This document shows, piece by piece, positions 1 to 8,589 of a stretch of DNA of 64,000 bases (position 1 is the stretch's first letter; each line of letters starts with the position of its first letter). Made by a program: the position numbers and the translations under genes. Source of the DNA: Paraburkholderia bannensis. GTDB lineage: Bacteria > Pseudomonadota > Gammaproteobacteria > Burkholderiales > Burkholderiaceae. The notes under the pieces are model-generated. The model saw only the letters and a program-made list of their open reading frames with translations, ran no database searches and was not told where the DNA came from. The DNA is taken from positions 1 to 64,000 of the forward strand of contig NZ_JACHBW010000005.1 in assembly GCF_014200455.1 (NCBI RefSeq), in the 5' to 3' direction.

Positions 1-81
1 GACCAGGACGTTGATAGGTCAGGTGTGGAAGCGCAGTAATGCGTTAAGCTAACTGATACTAATTGCCCGTAAGGCTTGATC
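1..81 (+). rRNA. 23S rRNA, 3' end (partial)
   Basis: The first bases match the conserved end of betaproteobacterial 23S rRNA, including the segment with GTTAAGCTAACTGATACTAA followed by the CCCGTAAGGCTTGATCC helix that closes the molecule. The gene enters from the left edge, so only the last 80 or so bases are present. The exact mature 3' end is estimated. The 5S gene follows on the same strand, so this is the distal end of an rrn operon. Confidence 0.95.
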
Positions 82-304
82 CTATAACAGGTGTGTGTCG
101 GCAGCCGTTAGTGCTTTAGCACTTAGGGATGCCCCACCCTGCGCAGCGCGCAGGGTCTTATGTAGACACATGCGGTTGAGATCACGTGTTGTGCCTGAAA
201 CAACACAACCCCAATTCAGCAACACACACTCTTTACGCTTCTTCCCGATTGGCTGTGGCGCCAGATCCCGCAAGGATCCGTAGCGACGCAGCAACCCCTC
301 ATGC
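82..304 (+). other. 23S-5S internal transcribed spacer
   Basis: About 220 bases separate the 23S tail from the 5S gene. No tRNA is visible in it. It contains short self-complementary stretches (GTTGTG / CACAAC around 187-210) of the kind expected in rRNA processing stems. The short ORFs across it have no coding character. Confidence 0.7.
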
Positions 305-417
305 CTGATGACCATAGCGAGCTGGTCCCACCCCTTCCCATCCCGAACAGGACCGTGAAACAGCTCCACGCCGATGATAGTGCGGATTGCCCGTGTGAAA
401 GTAGGTAATCGTCAGGC
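305..417 (+). rRNA. rrf: 5S rRNA
   Basis: This is a 113-base match to the Burkholderia 5S pattern. It begins CCTGATGACCATAGCGAG, has the central CCCATCCCGAACAGG loop, and ends GTAGGTAATCGTCAGGC, which pairs with the 5' end to form helix I. It is the last gene of the rrn operon and is followed within 20 bases by a strong hairpin. Confidence 0.96.
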
Positions 418-433
418 TCCTTATGCTGTACGT

Positions 434-473
434 CCAGAACCCCGGTGTCTCCAAAAGAGAACCGGGGTTCTGG
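434..473 (+). terminator. rrn operon distal stem-loop
   Basis: A perfect 13-bp inverted repeat (CCAGAACCCCGGT at 434-446 and its complement at 461-473) encloses a loop that can itself pair (TCTC/GAGA). It lies 16 bases after 5S. It is not followed by a long T-tract, so it may act as a processing or factor-assisted terminator rather than a classic intrinsic one. Confidence 0.7.
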
Positions 474-511
474 CGTTTACGCGCGTGGAAAATACGCGTC
501 GCGCGCAGTGA

Positions 512-781
512 CGTACCGCGCCGTTTGCATGTGCCGCCAACTCGTACGCAGGAGGCCCGCGCCCTGCATATCTCGCGTGCGCGTCATCACGCCTCGCCTT
601 TTCTAGCGCCGCCGCTTCCCCGTTCTCCAATCACTTCAATTCGTGCGCCCTCACTGCGCGCAACCACCTCGCCGAGCAGGTCGACGCAGGCGCGTTGCGC
701 ACCGCTCGTTGGGCGGACGAGATTAGCGCCTCAAGCTTCACGCGCGACTACAACAAACACGCATACGGAGTTTTGCAATGA
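512..781 (+). pseudogene. Possible 3' remnant of a CsgG-family gene
   Basis: One frame is open from 512 to a TGA at 779-781. That TGA overlaps the ATG (778) of the next gene as ATGA, the usual sign of translational coupling. The frame encodes a tail containing NHLAEQVDAGAL, which resembles the C-terminal helix of the CsgG proteins that precede DUF4810-DUF799 pairs in related genomes (from memory, not aligned). No start codon, lipobox or CsgG core is present, because the rrn operon hairpin ends only 40 bases upstream. I infer that the front of the gene was lost where the rrn operon now sits. It could also be chance open frame. Confidence 0.35.
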
Positions 782-1172
782 AATACATCGGCACGCTTCG
801 GGGACTCTGACTGCCTTCATCGCTTACGTCGATGGCGACTACGGCTGCGACGGCGACGACGCTACTGCTCGGGGCTCCGCGCCCGCCACGCCGCCGCTCT
901 ACCAGTGGACTGGTTATCGGCCGGAGGTCTACGACTACCTGAAGGGCGATATGGCGCCGCAAGAGCAGCTTGATGCGCTCGAAAAGTCGCTGCAGCAGAT
1001 CCGCGCGAAGGGCAACACGCCGCCGCCGGGCTTCCACGCGCAAATGGGCTTGCTGTACGCGAACGTTGGCAACGACACGCAGGCCATGCAGGAATTCGAT
1101 GCCGAGAAACATCTCTTCCCGGAATCGACGACTTACATGGACTTCCTCATGAAGAAGCCGAAACAACCTTAA
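778..1172 (+). pseudogene. DUF4810 lipoprotein, frameshifted in its signal peptide
   Basis: The downstream part (from about 893) encodes PPLYQWTGYRPEVYDYLKG, then a helical repeat ending in a FPESTTYMDFLMKK motif, typical of DUF4810 lipoproteins that accompany CsgG and DUF799. The expected ATG at 778 has a GGAG eight bases upstream, but its frame hits TGA at 808. The signal peptide and conserved part are in different frames, and no lipobox cysteine can be read in either. The gene therefore needs a stop repaired and an indel corrected to work. The flanking csgG and DUF799 genes are also damaged, which favours real decay. Assembly or homopolymer error cannot be excluded. Confidence 0.65.
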
Positions 1173-1186
1173 GCGAGCGTACCGAA

Positions 1187-1848
1187 ATGTCCAGATTCTC
1201 TTCCTTCAAGCTCTGGCTGGCCCTGTGCGCGCTCGCCATGCTGGCTGCCTGCGCGCAGCCGGCCAAAACCTCGACTACACGGCGTTCAAGAACGCACGGC
1301 CCCGCTCGATTCTCGTGCTGCCGCCCGACAATGAGACGACCGATGTGAACGCATCGAACAGCATGCTTTCGCAGATGACGATGCCGCTGGCCGAAGCCGG
1401 TTACTACGTGTTCCCGGTGGCGGTCATGGAGGAGACGTTCAAGCAGAACGGACTCACCACGGCGGGCGATATCCAGCAGACGCCCCCGGCGAAGCTGCGT
1501 GAAATTTTCGGCGCCGACGCAGTCGTGTATTCGAAGATCGCGCAATTCGGTACGCAATATCGCGTGCTGGCGAGCGCGACGGTCGTCACGGCATCGGCGA
1601 AGCTCGCCGATCTGAAAAACGGCGACGTACTCTGGCAAGGCTCGGCGACGGCCAACAGCGAAGAAGGCAGCAACAATGGCGGCGGCCTGATCGCCATGCT
1701 GGTCGTGGCGGCAATCAAGCAGGTCGCGAACTCGCTGACGGACAAGAGTCACGATATTGCTGGCATTACTAGCTATCGCCTGTTGCACGCAGGCCCGCCG
1801 ACGGGCCTGCTCTATGGTCCGCATTCACCCAGATACGGCTCCGACTAA
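1187..1848 (+). pseudogene. DUF799 (GNA1162-type) lipoprotein with one frameshift
   Basis: From 1187 the frame reads a normal lipoprotein signal peptide, MSRFSSFKLWLALCALAMLAAC, with lipobox LAAC. At the AAAA run 1265-1268 the reading frame must change by one base to continue into DYTAFKNARPRSILVLPP and the rest of the DUF799 domain, which runs intact to LLYGPHSPRYGSD. Adding one A restores a gene of about 220 residues. DUF799 proteins are outer-membrane lipoproteins of unclear role encoded with CsgG-like and DUF4810 proteins. A GTG at 1225 could start the downstream frame but would give no export signal. This is either a single-base deletion or a sequencing error. Confidence 0.7.
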
Positions 1849-1871
1849 ACGCCGTTCGCGTTTTACCAAAC

Positions 1872-1903
1872 AAAAAGCCCGTCACTTACGTGACGGGCTT
1901 TTT
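1872..1903. terminator. Bidirectional intrinsic terminator between DUF799 and rpoD
   Basis: The perfect stem AAAAAGCCCGTCAC / GTGACGGGCTTTTT with a four-base loop gives a T-tract on each strand. It sits 24 bases after the DUF799 stop and 20 bases after the rpoD stop on the other strand, so it can end both convergent transcripts. Confidence 0.9.
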
Positions 1904-1923
1904 CGTTCCAGCTCCAAGGGTGC

Positions 1924-3912
1924 TTAACGCTCCAGGAACGGACGCAGCTTGTCGGCGCGGCTCGGGTGCATCAGCTTGCGCATCGCCTTGCTTTCGATCT
2001 GGCGGATACGCTCGCGCGTCACGTCGAACTGCTTGCCCACTTCTTCGAGCGTGTGATCCGAAGTCGTGTCGATACCGTAACGCATACGCAGCACCTTGGC
2101 TTCGCGCGGCGACAGCGCCTTGAGCGCTTCGTCGATCGCGGCACGCATGTTCGCATGGATCGCTGCGTCGGCGGGCGAGCTCGACGACGCATCTTCGATC
2201 ATGTCGCCAAGCGTTGCATCGCCGTCGTCACCGACCGGGCTTTCGAGCGAAACCGGCTGCTTGGCGATCTTGAGGATGCCGCGCACCTTTTCTTCCGTCA
2301 TGCCCATGCGAGCGGCCAGATCGGCAGGATGAGCTTCCATGCCGGTCTGCTGCAGGATCTCGCGCGAGATGCGGTTCAGCTTGTTGATCGTTTCGATCAT
2401 GTGCACCGGCACGCGGATCGTACGCGCCTGGTCGGCGAGCGCACGCGTCACGGCCTGACGCACCCACCACGTCGCGTACGTCGAGAACTTCCAGCCACGG
2501 CGGTATTCGAACTTGTCCACCGCCTTCATCAGGCCGATGTTGCCTTCCTGGATCAGGTCGAGGAACTGCATGCCGCGGTTCACGTACTTCTTCGCGATCG
2601 AGATCACCAGACGCAGGTTGGCCTTGACCATCTCGCCCTTGGCCTGACGCATCTTCGCTTCGGCAGCGGTCATGCGGCGGTTGATCGCCTTGATCTGCTG
2701 CAGCGAGAGCGAAGCGGCGGCTTCGATCTCAGCGAGCTTGCGCTGTTCGGCCTGGATGGCCGGCAGGCTACGCTCGATGGCGGGACCGTACTTGCTGGAC
2801 GAAGCGGCAGCGCGAACGCCCCATTCGAGATCGGTTTCCTTGCCCGGGAACTGCTCGATGAACGCTTCGCGCGGCATACCGCAGCGGTCGACAACGATCG
2901 CCAGCACATTGCGCTCGATCGCGCGGATCGCAGCGACCTGCTCGTGCAGCAGCGTGCACAGACGGTCGATGGTGCGAGCCGTGAAGCGGATCGGTGCGAG
3001 TTCCTGCTGGATGTCCGCGCAGATCTGCATTTCGGCGGCCGTTGCGCGAGCATCGGTTTCCGTGGTGCAGGTCATCTGCTCGAACAGCGCACGCACGCGA
3101 GCGAAGATCGCCAGGCTGTCGGCCTTGAGCTGTGCGAGCTGGGCTTCGTTGGCCTTGGCGTTGTCCGCGTCGTCGCTGTCTTCGTCGCTGTCGTCCGACT
3201 CTTCTTCCGCAGCCTGGGCGTCGATCGTTTCGTCCGCGTCGGCTTCGACCGCTGCTGCTGCTGGCGCCGGCTCCTGCTCTGCGTCGCCGCTGCCGATGCC
3301 GTCGACGAGTTCGTCGATGCGCATTTCTTCCGCAGCGACGCGGTCGGCGTCGGCGAGAATCGTCGCGACGATCGACGGGCAAGCCGCGATCGCCTGGATC
3401 ATTTCCTGGAGGCCGTCTTCGATGCGCTTGGCGACTTCGATTTCGCCTGCGCGCGTGAGCAGCTCGCTCGAACCCATTTCACGCATGTACATGCGGACCG
3501 GGTCGGTCGTGCGGCCGAATTCGGAGTCGACGGTCGACAGGGCAACTTCGACTTCCTCGTCGGCTTCGTCGTCGGCTTGCTGGTCTGCGCGTGCTTCGTC
3601 GTTCAGGAGCAGCGTGTCGGCGTCCGGCGCCTGCTCGTAGACCTGCACGCCCATGTCGTTGAACGTCGCGACGATGGTTTCCAGCGCGGCCGTCTGCGCG
3701 AAGTTGTCGGGAAGGTGGTCGTTGATGTCGGCGTGGGTCAGATAACCACGTTCGCGACCGAGCTTGATCAGCGCGCGCATCTGGTGCTGGCGCTTCTCAA
3801 GTTGCGACGAACCGTCCATTTGAGTCGTATCGCCGGTCTTGTCCTTGGATCCGCGGCGTGCGGTGCGGGTAGACGACGAGGCCAGCGCGTCTTCCCGGTC
3901 ATGGCTAGTCAA
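1924..3912 (-). CDS. rpoD: RNA polymerase sigma factor RpoD (sigma-70 family)
   Basis: This is a primary-type sigma factor of 662 residues. Region 1.1 ([20 protein letters not shown]) is followed by 1.2 ([11 protein letters not shown]), a long acidic non-conserved region, region 2 ([12 protein letters not shown]...[19 protein letters not shown]...[12 protein letters not shown]), region 3, and region 4.2 ending in a DNA-binding helix ([20 protein letters not shown]). I chose the TTG at 3912 because GAGGAG (3919-3924) lies six bases upstream; an ATG at 3948 in the same frame has no such site. Primary rpoD usually follows rpsU-dnaG, and neither is seen in the 500 bases upstream. This may therefore be one of two RpoD paralogues, or the operon may be rearranged. 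Confidence 0.95.
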   Translation of the reverse strand: MTSHDREDALASSSTRTARRGSKDKTGDTTQMDGSSQLEKRQHQMRALIKLGRERGYLTHADINDHLPDNFAQTAALETIVATFNDMGVQVYEQAPDADTLLLNDEARADQQADDEADEEVEVALSTVDSEFGRTTDPVRMYMREMGSSELLTRAGEIEVAKRIEDGLQEMIQAIAACPSIVATILADADRVAAEEMRIDELVDGIGSGDAEQEPAPAAAAVEADADETIDAQAAEEESDDSDEDSDDADNAKANEAQLAQLKADSLAIFARVRALFEQMTCTTETDARATAAEMQICADIQQELAPIRFTARTIDRLCTLLHEQVAAIRAIERNVLAIVVDRCGMPREAFIEQFPGKETDLEWGVRAAASSSKYGPAIERSLPAIQAEQRKLAEIEAAASLSLQQIKAINRRMTAAEAKMRQAKGEMVKANLRLVISIAKKYVNRGMQFLDLIQEGNIGLMKAVDKFEYRRGWKFSTYATWWVRQAVTRALADQARTIRVPVHMIETINKLNRISREILQQTGMEAHPADLAARMGMTEEKVRGILKIAKQPVSLESPVGDDGDATLGDMIEDASSSSPADAAIHANMRAAIDEALKALSPREAKVLRMRYGIDTTSDHTLEEVGKQFDVTRERIRQIESKAMRKLMHPSRADKLRPFLER

Positions 3913-3918
3913 TACATT

Positions 3919-3924
3919 CTCCTC
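3919..3924 (-). promoter_or_regulatory. Shine-Dalgarno site that selects a TTG start for rpoD
   Basis: On the minus strand GAGGAG is followed by AATGTA and then TTG (3912). Spacing of six bases is ideal. The in-frame ATG 36 bases upstream lies before this site and would place it inside the coding region. Confidence 0.6.
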
Positions 3925-4440
3925 GAAAGGAATGCCCGGCGAGGGCAAAAAGGGTCACGCGCCAGCGGCGTGGCGTCCTGGCGATGACGAAATTGCAGGG
4001 GAATGGGCGGGGGCGCGTGCCGGCCCGCCGAGCGAGCGCCAAACGCACAAGGGCGTGGCGTCCTGGATTTTCGTGCAATGCAGAAAGATCGCGTATGGTA
4101 GTGCGTTACGCCACGTGAGGCAACCCGAATCGTCGCGCGGACGCACGGATCGGCCTTCGCAGGGTCGAAACGAATTGGATACGGGATCTGAATTGCGCCT
4201 TCAGGCGCTCCGCCTTCTCTCAAGCGCGAGATTCGACGCAATAACCGGCCAATGGTTCGCACGTTTTCCTTCAGTGGATAAACGGCCAGGCGGTGCCGCA
4301 GCAAAATTGCGTCGAAATGGCGCAGGGGCGCACGTGACGCGCTGCAATCGCTCCCCACTACGGCGTCTGCAACGCGACAACCTTCTATTATGAACGTATT
4401 TGGCTCCTTCTGCGTTGACTTCAACACAGGCGCCGGAATA
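3925..4440. other. Intergenic region upstream of rpoD
   Basis: About 500 bases without a convincing gene. A 15-base direct repeat, GGCGTGGCGTCCTGG, occurs at 3967-3981 and 4052-4066, within the probable rpoD leader or promoter region. The ORFs covering this stretch have no recognisable product. Confidence 0.5.
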
Positions 4441-4869
4441 TTACGAAGGAAATTCTTCATATTGCGGCAATGCATCGGTGATTTCGAACCAGGGCGCCTT
4501 CGAGCCGACGAATAGATGGCCCTGCGGGCGGATCGCGGGGGCGTCGACAAGCGTGCCCATCGTCACATGGACCCAGGCGCCCTCGCGCACCACGGAATAA
4601 AGCAGCGAGCCGCAGCGCCGGCAATGGACATCATGGGCGGCGGCGACATTGCCGTAGATCGAGACTTCGCTCGCGCCCTTTTCGAGGCGCAGCCGTGCGC
4701 GCTCGATTCCGGCGAACGGCTTGAAGGCCGCGCCCGTCGCGCGCCGGCACTGTGAGCAATGGCAGTTGAAGGCGTAACCGAACGCGTCCTCGACCTCGTA
4801 GCGCACCGCGCCGCAAAGGCACTGGCCGCGCAACAGCAGACGGGTCTCTTCGATGGGCGTTGAGTGCAT
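4441..4869 (-). CDS. GFA / CENP-V family protein (glutathione-dependent formaldehyde-activating fold)
   Basis: A 142-residue zinc protein of the GFA family. The signature cysteines are visible: C17 and C19 (QCLCGAVRYE), C36, C38 and C41 (NCHCSQCRR), and C83 and C86 (CRRCGS). Founding members bind glutathione and formaldehyde, but most paralogues have unknown substrates, so no reaction is assigned. It is a single gene. A TATATA-like element lies about 70 bases upstream on the minus strand (near 4940), in an AT-rich patch that may be its promoter. Confidence 0.85.
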   Translation of the reverse strand: MHSTPIEETRLLLRGQCLCGAVRYEVEDAFGYAFNCHCSQCRRATGAAFKPFAGIERARLRLEKGASEVSIYGNVAAAHDVHCRRCGSLLYSVVREGAWVHVTMGTLVDAPAIRPQGHLFVGSKAPWFEITDALPQYEEFPS

Positions 4870-5171
4870 GGTGTTCGACGAGGGCGCTCAGAAAGCAAAC
4901 AAAACGTCACGTACGGCGTGCCGCGACTTCCTCTTCTATATATAGACGCATCCAAGAAAATCGAGGGCAATGCGCATAGGTCCCCGCCGGAAGCGAAAGG
5001 TCACCGCTTATGGGAGCTTCCGGCCCGACTCTGGCTGATTTCTATGCAATGTCGGTGCGACAAGGCACACAGGCAAGCCCGTAAAGCGACTAAACCTGCC
5101 TTTTTCGCGTCTCTTGAGACCTTCGATGCGAACTCGATCCCAAATCCGGTTACCTCAAGACACTCCCCCGC
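4870..5171. other. Intergenic region between two minus-strand genes
   Basis: About 300 bases. The left third holds the AT-rich CTATATATAG stretch near 4935-4945, a likely promoter for the GFA gene. No gene, tRNA or clear hairpin is seen in the rest. Confidence 0.5.
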
Positions 5172-5507
5172 TCAACCGGCCCGCTCCCGAAGCTCCTTGA
5201 GCCCCCTGATCACGACGAGCAGCGCGCGGCCGTGCTCTTCCGAGCCGTCCCATGCATCGACGATGGCATTGCGCAGCAGCTCGTTGTAGGCCGCGGCAGG
5301 CCGCGCCGCTGCCTTCATGCCGTAGAAACTGCATAGCTTGTTGAATGACGCGCTGCGCCGCAGCCTGCGCCCATTCGATAGCCGAAGCCGTGAAACGGTC
5401 GGTTGGCTGACCCCGGAAAGCCGCGCGATTTCGCTGGACGAGCGAGTGTCCGCCGCTAGCCGGCGCAACAGTTCCTGCACGGGGAAATGAGTGTCTGGGA
5501 CTTCCAT
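5172..5507 (-). CDS. Small helix-turn-helix DNA-binding protein
   Basis: A protein of about 111 residues whose centre reads SSEIARLSGVSQPTVSRLR, a clear HTH of the phage-repressor/XRE type, followed by an Arg-rich wing and a helical tail ending LLVVIRGLKELRERAG. No effector domain is present, so it is probably an autoregulated repressor. I use ATG 5507 because a consensus -10 (TATAAT, 5515-5520) overlaps the alternative ATG at 5516 and predicts transcription starting at about 5508, giving a leaderless message. It is divergent from the unknown gene at 5587 across 80 bases and probably controls it. Confidence 0.7.
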   Translation of the reverse strand: MEVPDTHFPVQELLRRLAADTRSSSEIARLSGVSQPTVSRLRLSNGRRLRRSASFNKLCSFYGMKAAARPAAAYNELLRNAIVDAWDGSEEHGRALLVVIRGLKELRERAG

Positions 5508-5514
5508 GTCATGC

Positions 5515-5543
5515 ATTATATCTATACAGTAGCACTTATTGAA
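5515..5543 (-). promoter_or_regulatory. Sigma-70 promoter for the HTH gene (leaderless mRNA predicted)
   Basis: On the minus strand TTCAAT (5538-5543), a 17-base spacer and a perfect TATAAT (5515-5520) precede ATG 5507. The expected start of transcription coincides with the start codon, and no Shine-Dalgarno sequence precedes either ATG. Confidence 0.55.
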
Positions 5544-5586
5544 TTGCTTGCCGCATAGGCAGGCACGGCGCATTTCGAGGAAGTCG

Positions 5587-6672
5587 ATGGCACTGAAGCA
5601 CCTACCGTCCACGTTCTGCTGGTCGAGGATCGGATCCGAAACGGGAGAGGATCTCCCGACGATCGTCCTGCGCAAGGAGTGGGAGCGTCGTCTGGGCGCG
5701 GGACGTTTTCTGTGGGGCATCAATCAGTCGCTCGGTAACAGCGCGCAGATCGCCGCGCTGCGCACGGGTTCGCTGCTCGCGCTGTTTTCGCCGGCGGCCA
5801 GCCGTGCGCGGATGGCCGATGTCCGGCGCGAAGACGCGTTCGTGTGGAACGCCTGGATGGATGCGAGCGGTCAGGTGCGCCAGTTGCCGCAGCATGCGTT
5901 CGTGACCAGCCGCACTCGCTTGCCGTCCGGCAAACTGCGTGACCATCACTACGCGCTGGTCTGCGCGTCGCCCACGGAACTCACGCTCGGCAGCAGCCTG
6001 CGCGTGCAGCCGGAGCGTCTGCGCAGCGTGAGCACGGCGAAGGCGCCGTGCGCCTCGCAAGGCACGGTGGTGGTGGATCGTGTGGATCGCCCGGGACACA
6101 CGCCGCGCGCGGGCGTGGAGTTTGGCGCGAAGGGCTATCCGGTGGCGTTCGGCGTGGAACTGGAAGCGCCGTACTTCGTGAAACTGGTGCAGCCCACGCG
6201 CGTGAAGGCGCGCGATATGGCGAAACTGCACGAAGCGGTGCGCAACGCCGATTTCGACGCCTATGTCGAACTCACGAAGCGTCTGCGCAGCGAGGCGCTG
6301 GCGCAGCAAACGCGCGGCGTGACGAGCGATCTATTCGATCTGGTGGCGAAGGCGCGCGAATTGAGCGCCGCGTTTCAGGCGGAGAGCGAGGCGCAAGGCC
6401 CTGATCCGCTGCGCCGTGGTATCGAGCCGCAAATCATGCCGAGCTGCGGCGAGACGCACGAACTGTTTGCGCGCGACCTCTTCGATATGGCGGCTGACGA
6501 GCGCCCCGTCAGGTCCGCGCGACAATCAGCCAACCCGCAAGGTGATCCTCTACGTGCCGGCCGCCCGCGCGCGGCGTCACGCGAAGCGGACTGGACGCAA
6601 CTGACGATGGAACTGGCTCAAGGCGATCTCTGGCCGCATCCTCAAAAACGCGCTCGCCCGACGTTTTCCTGA
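5587..6672 (+). CDS. Unrecognised 361-residue protein
   Basis: I do not recognise this family with confidence. The protein starts MALKHLPSTFCWSRIG after a GAGGA at 5577-5581. The first 230 residues look like one compact domain, with FLWGINQSLGNSAQ near residue 40, a patch RLPSGKLRDHHYALVCAS around 120-137, and a beta-rich stretch ending GVELEAPYFVKLVQPTRV. Residues 235-300 are helical and charged. The last 50 residues are low-complexity and Arg/Pro-rich and may be an acquired or drifted tail. No signal peptide or membrane segment is seen. The divergent HTH gene suggests a regulated accessory function. It ends 24 bases from the bcsR stop. Confidence 0.6.
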   Translation: MALKHLPSTFCWSRIGSETGEDLPTIVLRKEWERRLGAGRFLWGINQSLGNSAQIAALRTGSLLALFSPAASRARMADVRREDAFVWNAWMDASGQVRQLPQHAFVTSRTRLPSGKLRDHHYALVCASPTELTLGSSLRVQPERLRSVSTAKAPCASQGTVVVDRVDRPGHTPRAGVEFGAKGYPVAFGVELEAPYFVKLVQPTRVKARDMAKLHEAVRNADFDAYVELTKRLRSEALAQQTRGVTSDLFDLVAKARELSAAFQAESEAQGPDPLRRGIEPQIMPSCGETHELFARDLFDMAADERPVRSARQSANPQGDPLRAGRPRAASREADWTQLTMELAQGDLWPHPQKRARPTFS

Positions 6673-6696
6673 AAGTGAGCCAGGCCGCCCGTCGGC

Positions 6697-6903
6697 CTAC
6701 TTCTGCGGCTCGACCTTGAGCCCCAGCGCCGCCGCCACCAGCGGCCAGCGCCCGGCGGCCTCCAGCCAGGCGTCCTGAGCCTGGACGTCGTAGTAGCGCT
6801 CGGCGTCGACGCCATCGACCAGACGTGCAAGCGCGTCGATATCGCCCGGCAGCAGCGGGCTGCGCCGCGTGCGTCCCGCGTTCCCCCAGAGTTTCAGCGC
6901 CAT
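6697..6903 (-). CDS. bcsR: Cellulose biosynthesis protein BcsR
   Basis: A 68-residue protein with the BcsR signature: a short acidic helix (DIDALARLVD), then YYDVQAQDAWLEAAGRWPLVAAAL, matching the YADIS...RWPLLAE core of E. coli BcsR. In enterobacteria BcsR partners BcsQ and is needed for synthase assembly and membrane localisation. Here it is the last gene of the operon rather than the first, and its ATG directly abuts the bcsG stop (TAA then ATG), so it should be translated by coupling. The N-terminal 20 residues are longer and basic. Confidence 0.75.
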   Translation of the reverse strand: MALKLWGNAGRTRRSPLLPGDIDALARLVDGVDAERYYDVQAQDAWLEAAGRWPLVAAALGLKVEPQK

Positions 6904-8502
6904 TTACTTGCCCTCCACCCAGACGCCGTCCGGCGTGTGGATCACATAGCCGGTTGGCGTGGTCATCGTCACGGTGCCCTCGTTCTCGCCCACCATGCGC
7001 GTCTGCGGCAGGTTCTGCGCGTACTGCGCGAGCGGTTGCGCACCCACTGCGAACGGGCTCTTCGCCACCAAATTCGCCAGCAGTTGCGCGAGCGCCAGAT
7101 AGCTCGTCGGCTGATCGATCGTGACCGGGCCGCCTGCGTGCTCGGAGCCGGCAGGCAGACCCACGACCTTCACGCCCACCGGCACGTGGACGATATGCGG
7201 CGTCGGGATCTCGCGCATGCCGGCGATCTGGTTCTCTTCGCCGCGCAGCGCCGCGCCGTGCTCGGGCACGAACACGATCACCGCCTTGCGCCCGGACTGC
7301 GCGACCAGATCGATCAACTTGTCGACATCGCCGAGCAGCGTCTGCAGGCGGATCGGATACGACTCCAGGCTCGTCATCTTCGTGTTGGGCAGACGGTTGC
7401 CGTCGTGCATCGACACCGTGTTGTAGTAGAGCGCCGCCGGGCCGCCGCCCGCCGCGATGCGCTGCTTGTACCAGCGCGCGATCACGTCGTAGTCGTCGAC
7501 CAGATTCGAGTTGTCGAACTCCTTCATGAACACCGGCAGACCGTCGTTGGACGGGATCGTCACGCCCGGCACGCCAATTTCCTTGAGCACGGTGCCGCGG
7601 AAGTCGTCGAAGCGGCCGTTGTGATTGAGCAGCGCGTTCGGCGTGTAGCCGGCTGCGGCCAGTTGCGCGAACAGATGGCATTCGGGCGGCGCGGGATCGT
7701 ACAGCCCTTTGTGCGGCTCCTGCCCGCAGGTGGCGCGCAGCACGCGGATTGCGGCCGGGCCGCTATAGCTCGCGCCCGAGCTGAAGTTCTGGAAGATGTA
7801 GTCGAAGCGCGAGAACAGCGGGTTGTTGCGCGCCTTCACCACGTCCATGTCGTCCCACGAGAGGGAGCAGATATGCACGACGATGATGTCGAACTGCGCG
7901 CTCGCATCGCTCGTAATCGGCGTGAAATTCACGCGCCGGCCTTCTTCGTTGGCGCGGAACGCCGCGAGCTGCTGGTCGTAGCCGCCTGCCTGCTCGTTCT
8001 TCGGTTCGTTGGCGTTGCGGCCTTCGCTATCGCTACCATTGCTGCCGTCTGTGCCGTTCTGGGCCAGCGCGCTAGTGGCGTTCGCGACCAGCGTGCCCGC
8101 GCCCTGATACAGCGGCACGCCCACCAGCGCAATCAGCACCAGCGTCGTGACGCGGATCCAGCGGTTGATCAGGAAGTAGAGCAGCACCGCCAGCACGACC
8201 GCGACGATCGCCTTGAGCGAAACGAGCCGCCCCAGTAGCTCCAGCATGTAGGAGGGCGTGAAGGTGAGCAGCACCGGAATCTGCGAAATCGCCCGGCTGA
8301 TCGGCGGCCAGCCCGACTCGTGATAGAAGAGCGCGATGCCCGCGAGCACCGCGAGCACATTGCGCGTGATGCGCAACCAGCGCAGATGCAGCGGCACGAG
8401 CAGCGCGATCGCGAACAGGATATTCAGCAGCCAGATGACCTGTAGTTTCCCGAGCGAGAAGAGGTACAGCTTGGCGGCGAAGTAGAGATTCCAGAGGCCC
8501 AT
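6904..8502 (-). CDS. bcsG: Cellulose phosphoethanolamine transferase BcsG
   Basis: A 532-residue inner-membrane enzyme that transfers phosphoethanolamine from lipid to nascent cellulose. The N-terminal 150 residues hold four to five membrane segments. The remainder is a periplasmic alkaline-phosphatase-fold domain. The nucleophile region reads ASYSGPAAIRVLRATCGQ, corresponding to the YSGPA serine of E. coli BcsG, and later motifs include LLNHNGRFDDF and FVPEHGAALRGE, expected to bind zinc. It lies 87 bases after bcsA and abuts bcsR. Its presence predicts modified cellulose rather than plain cellulose. Confidence 0.93.
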   Translation of the reverse strand: MGLWNLYFAAKLYLFSLGKLQVIWLLNILFAIALLVPLHLRWLRITRNVLAVLAGIALFYHESGWPPISRAISQIPVLLTFTPSYMLELLGRLVSLKAIVAVVLAVLLYFLINRWIRVTTLVLIALVGVPLYQGAGTLVANATSALAQNGTDGSNGSDSEGRNANEPKNEQAGGYDQQLAAFRANEEGRRVNFTPITSDASAQFDIIVVHICSLSWDDMDVVKARNNPLFSRFDYIFQNFSSGASYSGPAAIRVLRATCGQEPHKGLYDPAPPECHLFAQLAAAGYTPNALLNHNGRFDDFRGTVLKEIGVPGVTIPSNDGLPVFMKEFDNSNLVDDYDVIARWYKQRIAAGGGPAALYYNTVSMHDGNRLPNTKMTSLESYPIRLQTLLGDVDKLIDLVAQSGRKAVIVFVPEHGAALRGEENQIAGMREIPTPHIVHVPVGVKVVGLPAGSEHAGGPVTIDQPTSYLALAQLLANLVAKSPFAVGAQPLAQYAQNLPQTRMVGENEGTVTMTTPTGYVIHTPDGVWVEGK

Positions 8503-8589
8503 GGTGTATCGCGTTCCAGCGTTATTGCGGCGTTTGTGCTGCGTTATGTGCTTCGTGATGGACTGCGTCGACTCGACGTTGCCGTGGCA

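Noticed and set aside
1966..3987. A 673-codon open frame on the plus strand opposite rpoD
   Set aside because: It mirrors the rpoD gene in a high-GC antisense frame; rpoD itself has complete sigma-70 motifs.
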